Below, in pieces: positions 1-5,726 of a stretch of 10,559 nucleotides of DNA. Position 1 is the stretch's first letter. The number at the start of each line of letters is the position of its first letter. The DNA lies in NCBI GenBank assembly GCA_020058315.1, contig JAGVEK010000409.1, positions 1-10,559 on the forward strand, given 5' to 3'. The stretch is from Candidatus Zixiibacteriota bacterium. Its GTDB lineage: Bacteria > Zixibacteria > MSB-5A5 > WJJR01. The notes beneath the pieces are model-generated. The model searched no databases. It was not told where the DNA came from and was given only the letters and a program-made list of their open reading frames with translations. The translations under genes were made by a program, and so were the position numbers.

Positions 1-433
1 CATTCGAGGTCAAATGCCTTGAATGAGGCAACGTAGGCTCAGTGGGAATCGGAGCGATTTGATCGGATTACCAGAGGTATGAGCTGTCCTGAGCCAGAAC
101 ATGAAGAACGCGGCAAGTCAGCGCAAGTCGTTGGACAGCATGGAGAAAGGCGTTCCAAATAACGACGGCTCTTCAATCAGAAGTGCCATGCGCCCGGCTT
201 GGTTGGCGCAAGGCCTTGGCGTGAACGATCCGATCATCGGGAATCTTGGGTCAGCGACACTGGCACGGCCAGCAATCGCTGTCTGATCGGGTGGGGAATG
301 GTTGTCAGGAATGTGACCGGAAGGTCTTACAAAGGACCAACTGTGGACGATCTGCCGACGGGCGACATACTCTCGCTTGTGTCAATGGTTTATCGGGGGA
401 CCGTCTGGCGTGTCGCGCACTATGAAGTTTTGC

Positions 434-462
434 TTGCAACGGATCGAGCGAGAGATTAGACT
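434..462 (+). promoter_or_regulatory. Weak sigma70-like promoter candidate for the ferredoxin gene
   Basis: TTGCAA (434-439) and TAGACT (457-462) are separated by 17 bases, each matching 4 of 6 consensus positions. Initiation near 469 would give a leader of about 44 bases before the ferredoxin start at 513. A comparable weak pair is TTGTCA (302-307) with TCTTAC (325-330), also 17 bases apart. Neither is strong, and matches of this quality arise often by chance. Confidence 0.2.
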
Positions 463-495
463 GGCCGCCTGTTGGCTGGATTTTGAATGAAATAC

Positions 496-503
496 AAGGG
501 AGG
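496..503 (+). promoter_or_regulatory. Ribosome binding site of the ferredoxin gene
   Basis: AAGGGAGG lies 9 bases upstream of the ATG at 513. It decides the start: the in-frame TTG at 483 would place this site inside the coding region and has no comparable site of its own. Confidence 0.85.
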
Positions 504-512
504 AATCAATCC

Positions 513-773
513 ATGACTTACGTAGTTTGTGAACCCTGCATCGGCACCAAGGACACGGCCTGCGTCGACGCCTGCCCGGTCGACTGCATTCATCCGACCA
601 AGGAAGAGCCGGAATTCGAGACGGCTGAGATGCTGTACATTGATCCGGCGGAGTGCATCGATTGCGGCGCCTGCGTTCCGGCGTGTCCGGTTGAGGCCAT
701 CTTCGAGGAAGGCGAAGTTCCTGAGAAGTGGACGGACTACACGATCAAAAACGCCGAGCATTTCCTGAAGTAA
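513..773 (+). CDS. fdxA: 7Fe-8S type ferredoxin (FdxA-like)
   Basis: This is an 86-residue bacterial ferredoxin, a small soluble electron carrier. Cys9, Cys17 and Cys21-Pro form the first motif. Cys48-x2-Cys51-x2-Cys54-x3-Cys58-Pro form the second. Position 12, where an 8Fe ferredoxin would have its second ligand, is Thr. By comparison with Azotobacter FdI and mycobacterial FdxA, this predicts a [3Fe-4S] cluster (Cys9, Cys17, Cys58) and a [4Fe-4S] cluster (Cys21, Cys48, Cys51, Cys54). The N-terminus MTYVV and the tail after the second motif (VPEKWTDY) are typical of FdxA. Cys6 and Cys25 are extra cysteines, and the linker between motifs is slightly long. The ATG at 513 is chosen because of the AAGGGAGG site. 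The gene lies about 100 bases upstream of the nuo operon on the same strand, separated by a terminator. A role as redox partner of complex I is inferred from position only. Confidence 0.95.
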   Translation: MTYVVCEPCIGTKDTACVDACPVDCIHPTKEEPEFETAEMLYIDPAECIDCGACVPACPVEAIFEEGEVPEKWTDYTIKNAEHFLK

Positions 774-780
774 CAATCTT

Positions 781-811
781 CCCGCGCCCTGCACGTGGTG
801 TCGTGGGCGGG
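781..811 (+). promoter_or_regulatory. Hairpin upstream of the terminator, possible attenuator arm
   Basis: CCCGC (781-785) pairs with GCGGG (807-811), and CC at 787-788 can extend the stem against GG at 805-806 with a one-base bulge. The right arm GGCGGG (806-811) can instead pair with CCCGCC (826-831), which is the left arm of the downstream terminator. The region can therefore form mutually exclusive hairpins. No T-run follows this first hairpin, so it is not itself a terminator. Its regulatory role is inference. Confidence 0.45.
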
Positions 812-821
812 TTGACGATAG

Positions 822-859
822 AGAACCCGCCGCGGCGGGCGGTCGTTCTTGTTTTTTTT
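822..859 (+). terminator. Intrinsic terminator between the ferredoxin and nuoA genes
   Basis: AGAACCCGCC (822-831) pairs with GGCGG (838-842) and GTTCT (845-849), with a two-base bulge (TC, 843-844) and a 6-base loop. It is followed by TG and eight T (852-859). This is a standard rho-independent terminator on the + strand. It ends only three bases before the GAGG that precedes nuoA, leaving no room for a separate promoter after it. The nuo operon therefore needs read-through, or a promoter upstream of or overlapping the hairpin. Confidence 0.88.
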
Positions 860-862
860 CAC

Positions 863-866
863 GAGG
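863..866 (+). promoter_or_regulatory. Ribosome binding site pointing to an ATT start for nuoA
   Basis: GAGG at 863-866 lies 8 bases upstream of ATT at 875, a normal spacing. No ATG or GTG exists in frame between the upstream stop (TGA at 869-871) and the conserved body of NuoA. The in-frame TTG at 896 and CTG at 893 have no upstream Shine-Dalgarno match. Confidence 0.55.
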
Positions 867-874
867 TTTGAGAA

Positions 875-1228
875 ATTTATCACTATTGGCCTCTGTTGGT
901 TGTTGCCGCGTTCGTCGGCCTGATTGTGGGTGTGATGTGGATTCTGGGCGCCGTGCTCGGGCCAAAGAATCGCACTGCCGTCAAACAGGAACCCTTCGAG
1001 TGTGGGGTTGAGCCATTTGCCACTCCAGGGGACCGGTTCGGGGTCAAGTTCTATCTGATCGCCATACTCTTCGTCGTTTTTGACATCGATTTAGCCTTCT
1101 TCTTCCCATGGGCGGTCGTGTTTCGGGAAGTTGGCGTCGCTGCCTTGTACTCAATGGTTGTTTTCGTTGGTCTTCTGGCTGTGGCGCTATGGTATGTGTG
1201 GAAGAAGGGAGCGTTCCGATGGGAGTAG
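875..1228 (+). CDS. nuoA: NADH-quinone oxidoreductase subunit A
   Basis: NuoA is a small membrane subunit of complex I that packs beside NuoH and NuoJ near the quinone tunnel. From ATT 875 the protein is 117 residues, close to the usual length for the family. Three hydrophobic helices are visible at about 6-29, 58-80 and 86-107. The family signature ECGVEP follows the first helix (Glu42, Cys43, Gly44), and the second helix carries the acidic FDIDLAFFFPW motif. The start is odd: no ATG or GTG is available in frame, ATT 875 has a good site 8 bases upstream, and TTG 896 would cut the first helix short and lacks such a site. If 896 were the true start, the protein would be 110 residues. The 3' end overlaps nuoB by 10 bases, which indicates translational coupling. 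Identity is certain. The start is not. Confidence 0.93.
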   Translation: MYHYWPLLVVAAFVGLIVGVMWILGAVLGPKNRTAVKQEPFECGVEPFATPGDRFGVKFYLIAILFVVFDIDLAFFFPWAVVFREVGVAALYSMVVFVGLLAVALWYVWKKGAFRWE

Positions 1229-1725
1229 GCGGCGAGACCCCGGGTTTTCTGACGTCGCGTCTGTCGGACGGTATCGCTTGGGCACGCAAGTGGTCGCTCT
1301 TCCCTTATCCTTTTGTAACTGCTTGCTGCGGTATGGAATACATGTCGGTATCTTCGGCACACTACGATCTCGATCGTTTTGGGGCCGCTTGGCCGCGGTT
1401 CTCCCCTCGTCAGGCCGATATGCTCCTGGTTGTCGGCACGATTTCGCACAAGATGGCGCCCGTCCTCCGGCGGGTTTACGACCAGATGTGTGAACCGAAG
1501 TGGGTTGTGGCGTTCGGTGTATGTACTTGCACGGGTGGGTTTTACGACAATTACGCTACTGTGCAGGGAATCGACCGTGTGATTCCCGTTGACCTTTATA
1601 TTCCCGGCTGCCCGCCGCGTCCCGAGACCGTGCTGGATGCGCTGATGAAGTTACAAGCGAAGATCCAGAAGCAGCACCACCCGTTGGTGGGTCCGGTTCG
1701 CAGCGCTGTTGTTGGCTCCAAGTGA
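1219..1725 (+). CDS. nuoB: NADH-quinone oxidoreductase subunit B (first copy)
   Basis: NuoB carries cluster N2, the last Fe-S centre before quinone. The 168-residue protein has the tandem pair Cys36-Cys37 (ACCGME), Cys102 and Cys131 (PGCPPRPE), the four N2 ligands. Other family marks are DLDRFG (51-55 region), SPRQADMLLVVGT and IDRVIPVDLYIPGCPPRPE. The ATG at 1219 has GGGAG 7 bases upstream and overlaps the end of nuoA. Compared with the second copy at 9152, it has a shorter N-terminus, MSVSSAHYDLDRFG where the other has MATAAGRYDIDRFG, and GVCTCTGG instead of GSCATCGG. The two are clearly different family branches, not a recent duplication. An extra cysteine sits at 104. Confidence 0.97.
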   Translation: MGVGGETPGFLTSRLSDGIAWARKWSLFPYPFVTACCGMEYMSVSSAHYDLDRFGAAWPRFSPRQADMLLVVGTISHKMAPVLRRVYDQMCEPKWVVAFGVCTCTGGFYDNYATVQGIDRVIPVDLYIPGCPPRPETVLDALMKLQAKIQKQHHPLVGPVRSAVVGSK

Positions 1726-1733
1726 GGCCCCAG

Positions 1734-2270
1734 ATGGCTGATGTGGCTGACAACAATCCGGTACTCAAGCACCTTCTCGATCAGTTTCGGGACGCGATTA
1801 TCGAAACCCATGCATTTCGCGGGGATGTGACCGCCGTGGTTGAGTCGGCGCGTTATCACGATGTAGTCCTCTGTCTGCGGGATGACCCGGAGTGCAGCTT
1901 CGATTTTCTCGTGGACTTGACAGCGGTCGATCGGCTGAAACTCAAGCAGAAACCACGCTTCGAGATCGTCCTTCATCTCTATTCACGCAGCAGGAACGCC
2001 CGATTCCGTTTGAAGACGCGGCCTGTGCCGGACAGCGACCCGGTGATCGACACTGTTGTCGATCTTTATCCGGCAGCGAATTGGGCGGAGCGTGAAGTCT
2101 ACGATATGTTTGGCATCCGATTCCTGGGTCATCCCAACCTGACGCGCATCCTGATGTATGACCAATTCGTTGGTCATCCGCTGCGGAAGGATTACCCCGT
2201 GAACAAGCGGCAACCCCTGGTTGAGGAGCGTCCCGTTCACAACGATCGTCCGGGAATGGTTTTTGAATGA
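1734..2270 (+). CDS. nuoC: NADH-quinone oxidoreductase subunit C (first copy)
   Basis: This is the 30 kDa-type subunit of the peripheral arm, which contacts NuoB and NuoD and carries no cofactor. At 178 residues it is an unfused NuoC; in E. coli it is fused to NuoD. The signature begins at Glu119: EREVYDMFGIRFLGHPNL, then TRILM and the terminal GHPLRKDYPV block. The ATG at 1734 has GAGG (1724-1727) 6 bases upstream. The GTG at 1722 overlaps the nuoB stop and has no such site. The stop TGA (2268-2270) overlaps the ATG of a 28-codon mini-ORF leading to nuoD. Confidence 0.97.
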   Translation: MADVADNNPVLKHLLDQFRDAIIETHAFRGDVTAVVESARYHDVVLCLRDDPECSFDFLVDLTAVDRLKLKQKPRFEIVLHLYSRSRNARFRLKTRPVPDSDPVIDTVVDLYPAANWAEREVYDMFGIRFLGHPNLTRILMYDQFVGHPLRKDYPVNKRQPLVEERPVHNDRPGMVFE

Positions 2271-2353
2271 ATAGTGCCAAGACGATGAAGTCTTTCCGGC
2301 TCGACACAGCCCATGCAGAATCGGGCGTATCCGCAGCCTCAGGCATCTTGTGA
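2267..2353 (+). CDS. Possible 28-residue coupling mini-ORF between nuoC and nuoD
   Basis: The 80-base gap between nuoC and nuoD is spanned by one frame running from ATG 2267 to TGA 2351-2353. Its start overlaps the nuoC stop as ATGA, and its stop overlaps the nuoD GTG start as GTGA. The peptide begins MNSAKTMKSFRLDTAHAE and resembles nothing I know. The exact 4-base overlap at both ends suggests it carries ribosomes from nuoC into nuoD, whose GTG start has only a weak site (AGG, 2341-2343). It could be chance, since the frame is short and has only a poor upstream site (GGGA, about 11 bases before the ATG). Confidence 0.4.
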   Translation: MNSAKTMKSFRLDTAHAESGVSAASGIL

Positions 2354-3735
2354 CTGAAACCACCGTTCAAACTCCCATTGCCACCGACGGCGGTAAGTCG
2401 CCGGCAGGCCCAGATCGGGAGACCCGGTCGATGATGATCAACATGGGCCCGTCGCATCCTGCGATGCACGGTGTCATTCGGATCATCACCGAGCTGGACG
2501 GTGAGAAGGTTGTCAGCGCCAATATCGAGATCGGCTACCTGCATCGCGCGTTTGAGAAAGAATGCGAAGTGGTGGGGTGGGGACAGGCGTTTCCCTACAC
2601 GGACCGTCTGAACTATGTCTCGCCATTGATCAATAACGTTGCCTATGCGATGGGTGTCGAGAAGCTGCTGGGAATTCACCCCACCGAGCGTTGTGATTAT
2701 ATCCGCGTCATCATCTCCGAGGTCTCGCGCATCACGGACCATCTGACCTGTATTGCCGCCTGCGCGATGGAGATGGGCGCGATGACGCCTTTCATCTACT
2801 TGATGAAAGCCCGTGAGTATCTGTATGAGTTTGTTGAGGAACTCACCGGTGCCCGTCTGACCGTATCGTACGTTCGTGTCGGCGGTGTCAAGGGTGACCT
2901 GCCCGACGGCTGGCTCGATCGTTTAGAGAAGGCGCTCGATAAGGTTCAGATCGAAATTGACGAAGTTGACCGCCTCCTGACGCGCAACCGGATCTTTATC
3001 GACCGCGTCAAAGACGTGGGCTGTATCTCGTCTTCCGAGGCTTGGTCTTTGGGTTTCACCGGGCCGGTGTTGCGCTCGACCGGGATGCCGCGTGATCTGC
3101 GCAAGGATGAGCCTTACCTGGTGTACGACCGGTTTGACTTTGATGTGCCGGTCGGGGCAGTGGGCGATAACTACGATCGCTACCTGGTGCGACTGGAGGA
3201 AATGCGCCAATCGGCGCGCATCATCCGTCAGGCAATCGAGCAAATCCCCGGAGGCGCAGTACAGGTGGATTTGAGCGGACGGCCGCTGACCGGCGCGCAA
3301 ATGGTTGACGCCGCCAAGATGGGCATGACCGCTGACCTGTTGCTGCGCACCGTTCGGGTCGATCCGACATTGGAAGGCGCCGGCAAGATTTCGGCGGAAC
3401 GCATGAATGCCCCGGCCAAGGGTGTCGTTCTGCCGCCGAAGGAGAGTACCTACGGGAATATTGAAGGGCTGATGAACCACTTCATGCTGATCATGGAGGG
3501 GCAGGGCATCCAGCCGCCGCCGGGGGAAATCTACATTGCGAATGAGGCCGCGAACGGCGAGCTGGGTTTCTACATGGTTTCCGATGGGAGCGGAAGCGCC
3601 TACCGCGTCCATTGCCGCCCACCCTGCTTCTACCTGATGCAGGGCATGGACCGCATGATCGTCGGCGGCATGATTGCCGATGTGATTGCCACATTTGGCA
3701 CGATCAACATGATTGCGGGTGAATTGGATCGTTGA
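2350..3735 (+). CDS. nuoD: NADH-quinone oxidoreductase subunit D
   Basis: NuoD is the 49 kDa subunit that, with NuoB, forms the quinone-reducing site at the base of the peripheral arm. It is homologous to [NiFe] hydrogenase large subunits but lacks the metal site. The 461-residue protein has NMGPSHPAMHG at 31-41 (the family loop with the quinone-contacting His), then IGYLHRAFEKECE, and it ends with the family's ADVIATFGTINMIAGELDR. The start is GTG 2350, with AGG at 2341-2343. It gives about 30 residues before the conserved block, somewhat more than usual. The ATG at 2431 would leave almost none. Near the C-terminus the motif CRPPCF has two cysteines where many homologues have R-x-P-S-F. The gene is probably translated by coupling to the preceding mini-ORF. 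Confidence 0.97.
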   Translation: MTETTVQTPIATDGGKSPAGPDRETRSMMINMGPSHPAMHGVIRIITELDGEKVVSANIEIGYLHRAFEKECEVVGWGQAFPYTDRLNYVSPLINNVAYAMGVEKLLGIHPTERCDYIRVIISEVSRITDHLTCIAACAMEMGAMTPFIYLMKAREYLYEFVEELTGARLTVSYVRVGGVKGDLPDGWLDRLEKALDKVQIEIDEVDRLLTRNRIFIDRVKDVGCISSSEAWSLGFTGPVLRSTGMPRDLRKDEPYLVYDRFDFDVPVGAVGDNYDRYLVRLEEMRQSARIIRQAIEQIPGGAVQVDLSGRPLTGAQMVDAAKMGMTADLLLRTVRVDPTLEGAGKISAERMNAPAKGVVLPPKESTYGNIEGLMNHFMLIMEGQGIQPPPGEIYIANEAANGELGFYMVSDGSGSAYRVHCRPPCFYLMQGMDRMIVGGMIADVIATFGTINMIAGELDR

Positions 3736-3742
3736 TGACGCA

Positions 3743-4252
3743 ATGAGCATACCCGCCTACCAGATGGTCGATCATCCTGGGCCGGTGACCTGGTCCGATG
3801 CCGCGCGTCGTGAGATCGACGCAATTTTCTCGCGCTACCCCGACACCAGATCGGCAACGCTCCCGATTATCTGGCTGGCAGTGAGGGAGTTCGGCTGGAT
3901 CTCGCCGCAGGTGGAGGCAATTCTCGGCGAGGTTCTCAAGCGCCCGCTCAATGAGATTCATTCAGTGGTGACGTTCTACACCATGTTCCCGCAGCGGCCG
4001 CTCGGAAGGCACCACGTTCAGATTTGCCGTAACATTTCCTGCTGGCTGGCCAATGCGCCCGAGCTATTGGACCACCTGATTGCAAAATTAGGCATCCATC
4101 CCGGTGAAGTGACCACTGATGGGCGCTTCAGCCTGGAAGCGGTCGAGTGTCTCGCGTATTGCGAATGTGCCCCGGCGCTGCGGATTGATGGGCGGTATGA
4201 GGGGAATCTGACGCGGGAGAAGATTGATCAGATTATTGACGGGGCACGGTAG
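3743..4252 (+). CDS. nuoE: NADH-quinone oxidoreductase subunit E
   Basis: This is the 24 kDa subunit of the NADH-oxidising module, with a helical N-terminal part and a thioredoxin-like domain holding the [2Fe-2S] cluster N1a. The 169-residue product shows the four ligands: Cys95 and Cys100 (QICRNISC, C-x4-C), then Cys136 and Cys140 (ECLAYCECAP, C-x3-C). EIHSVVTFYTMF (71-82) is the typical helix-to-domain junction. The ATG at 3743 lies 7 bases after the nuoD stop and has no strong ribosome site, so coupling to nuoD is likely. An in-frame TTG at 3713 inside nuoD is a less likely start. The partner is NuoF, encoded next. Confidence 0.96.
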   Translation: MSIPAYQMVDHPGPVTWSDAARREIDAIFSRYPDTRSATLPIIWLAVREFGWISPQVEAILGEVLKRPLNEIHSVVTFYTMFPQRPLGRHHVQICRNISCWLANAPELLDHLIAKLGIHPGEVTTDGRFSLEAVECLAYCECAPALRIDGRYEGNLTREKIDQIIDGAR

Positions 4253-4258
4253 TCTTGT

Positions 4259-4281
4259 GGATGTTGATATGACTCACATCC
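4259..4281 (+). repeat. Hairpin in the nuoE-nuoF gap
   Basis: GGATGT (4259-4264) pairs with ACATCC (4276-4281). With a one-base bulge the stem extends to GA/TC, leaving the 6-base loop TATGAC. No T-run follows, so it is not an intrinsic terminator. It could act as an mRNA processing or stability element. The remaining gap (to 4355) holds only a 16-codon open frame at 4269-4319, which I do not call a gene. Confidence 0.4.
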
Positions 4282-4355
4282 GTTTCACAATCGATTCAGC
4301 GGAGAGGACACGGGTCTAAGGATCCGTGGCACCGGGAAGACGCGATCGTTCAGAC

Positions 4356-5666
4356 ATGCTGAAACTCGCCACCAGGAACATCGGCCTCGAGAACTCGCAC
4401 ACGCTTGCCGTTGCCAGAGCGAACGGGGCGTATTCGCGCTTGGAGAAGGCGCTGGCGATGGCTCCCGAGGCGATTGTCGAGGATGTGATCAAGTCGAATC
4501 TGCGCGGGCTGGGCGGCGCGGGATTCCCCGCCGGACGCAAGTGGAGTTTCCTGCCGAAGGATTCCCCCAAGCCGCGTTACCTGGTCGTCAATGGCGACGA
4601 AGGCGAGCCGGGCACTGTCAAAGACAAGTACATCATGATCCATGACCCCCATCTTCTGATTGAGGGGATCATCATCACGTGTTACGCCATCCGTTCGCAC
4701 AAGGCATTCATCTACATTCGTGGCGAGTATGATCTGCCGATTGAGCGTATGGAACGCGCCATTGCAGAGGCGAAAGATGCCGGCATTTTGGGCGAACGGG
4801 TCATGGGACGCGACTTCGCACTCGATATTGTCGTGCATCGCGGCGCCGGTGCCTATATCTGCGGTGAAGAAACATCGCTTCTTGAATCACTGGAAGGCAA
4901 GCGCGGCTGGCCACGGCTGAAACCGCCGTTTCCTGCGGTCGAGGGATACCAGCGCTGTCCGACAGTGGTCAACAACGTTGAGACATTGTCGTACGTGCCG
5001 TTCGTGATCGAAATGGGGGGACAGGCTTTTGCCGACTTGGGATGCGAGCGTAACGGCGGGTTGCGCATGTACTCGATCTCCGGACGAGTGAACAAGCCGG
5101 GTATCTATGAGCTGCCGATGGGGACGCCGCTGCGGCAGATCATTTACGATTATGCCGGCGGTATCACCGACGGCCGCAGGCTGAAGGCAGTCATTCCCGG
5201 CGGGTCATCGTGCCCGATTTTGACCGCCGACGAAATTGATGTGCCGATGGATTTCGATTCACTGGCCAAGATCGGTTCCATGCTGGGATCGGCGGGGATT
5301 ATCGTATTTGACGAAACAGTTTCCCTTCCCGAGGCACTGCTCGTGCTGACCCGGTTTTATGCGCACGAATCGTGCGGACAATGCACGCCATGCCGCGAGG
5401 GAACGGCGTGGATGGCAAAGATTATCCAGCGGATTATTGACGGTCTGGGCCGTCCCGGAGATGCCGACAATCTTATCCGCGTTGCCAGGAATGTGCTTGG
5501 CAATACGATTTGTCCTTTAGGTGATGCGGCGGCGATGCCGGTGATGAGTTGGGTCACCAAATTTCGGCCGGAGTTTGAGGAGTGGATCAGGCGCGGGCGG
5601 CCGGTGAGTGAATCGCCGGTGCCGGTGACACGCATTGGCGAGCGGCTGGAGAGGGCCGCCGTCTGA
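4356..5666 (+). CDS. nuoF: NADH-quinone oxidoreductase subunit F
   Basis: This is the 51 kDa subunit that binds NADH and FMN and passes electrons to its [4Fe-4S] cluster N3. The 436-residue protein shows the nucleotide and flavin loops GLGGAGFPAGRKW (51-63) and NGDEGEPGT (79-87), and GAGAYICGEE (163-172). The N3 ligands are Cys340, Cys343 and Cys346 (SCGQCTPCREG) plus Cys386 (NTICPLGD). The usual Arg in the first loop (GRGGAGF) is Leu52 here. The ATG at 4356 is chosen because RNIGLENSHTLAVA at 7-20 matches the usual family N-terminus. An upstream GTG at 4326 would add 10 residues, but its AAGGA is only 3 bases away. Neither start has an ideal ribosome site. The gene sits 103 bases after nuoE and 60 bases before nuoG. 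Confidence 0.96.
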   Translation: MLKLATRNIGLENSHTLAVARANGAYSRLEKALAMAPEAIVEDVIKSNLRGLGGAGFPAGRKWSFLPKDSPKPRYLVVNGDEGEPGTVKDKYIMIHDPHLLIEGIIITCYAIRSHKAFIYIRGEYDLPIERMERAIAEAKDAGILGERVMGRDFALDIVVHRGAGAYICGEETSLLESLEGKRGWPRLKPPFPAVEGYQRCPTVVNNVETLSYVPFVIEMGGQAFADLGCERNGGLRMYSISGRVNKPGIYELPMGTPLRQIIYDYAGGITDGRRLKAVIPGGSSCPILTADEIDVPMDFDSLAKIGSMLGSAGIIVFDETVSLPEALLVLTRFYAHESCGQCTPCREGTAWMAKIIQRIIDGLGRPGDADNLIRVARNVLGNTICPLGDAAAMPVMSWVTKFRPEFEEWIRRGRPVSESPVPVTRIGERLERAAV

Positions 5667-5671
5667 TGCAG

Positions 5672-5688
5672 GGTGGGCTCTGCCCACC
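5672..5688. repeat. Perfect short palindrome in the nuoF-nuoG gap
   Basis: GGTGGGC (5672-5678), TCT, then GCCCACC (5682-5688) form a 7-base-pair perfect hairpin with a 3-base loop, six bases after the nuoF stop. No T-run follows, so termination is unlikely. Its form resembles the small REP-like palindromes that are scattered between genes in some bacteria. With one copy visible, dispersal cannot be judged. Confidence 0.6.
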
Positions 5689-5726
5689 AGTGATCTGATA
5701 CAGATACGGATACCAAACGGCGAACC

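Larger units (their letters stand above)
1..512. other. Upstream region without a recognisable gene
   Basis: I find no convincing coding region here. Two overlapping open frames (101-286 and 199-459, + strand) have unremarkable composition, no good ribosome binding site and no recognisable motif. The minus strand shows nothing better. Visible structure is limited to small inverted repeats: TGCCT/AGGCA at 15-19 and 26-30, GGCTCAG/CTGAGCC at 36-42 and 89-95 with CGAT/ATCG (55-58, 62-65) nested inside, and the 10-base palindrome CAAGGCCTTG near 209-218. The region presumably holds the promoter of the downstream ferredoxin and perhaps the remains of an older gene. Neither can be shown from sequence alone. 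Confidence 0.5.

Noticed and set aside
261..276. Sigma54-like TGGCACG element
   Set aside because: The -24 half fits, but the bases at the -12 half (GCAA instead of TTGC) do not.
101..459. Two overlapping open frames (101-286 and 199-459) upstream of the ferredoxin gene
   Set aside because: They have no good ribosome site and no recognisable motif, and their length is expected by chance in GC-rich DNA.
812..840. TTGACG as a -35 box for a nuo promoter inside the terminator region
   Set aside because: At 17 bases downstream the sequence is GCGGGC, which cannot serve as a -10 box.
1942..2742. Long minus-strand open frame opposite nuoC and nuoD
   Set aside because: It is antisense to two clearly conserved genes and its translation resembles no protein family. 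It reflects codon bias in GC-rich DNA.
2923..3750. Long minus-strand open frame opposite nuoD
   Set aside because: It mirrors codon usage of nuoD, with His- and Arg-rich translation and no motif.
4269..4319. 16-codon open frame between nuoE and nuoF
   Set aside because: It has no ribosome site, is very short and overlaps the hairpin. I see no support for a gene.
4326..4355. GTG start for nuoF at 4326
   Set aside because: Its AAGGA is only 3 bases away and the added residues do not resemble the family. ATG 4356 matches the usual N-terminus.
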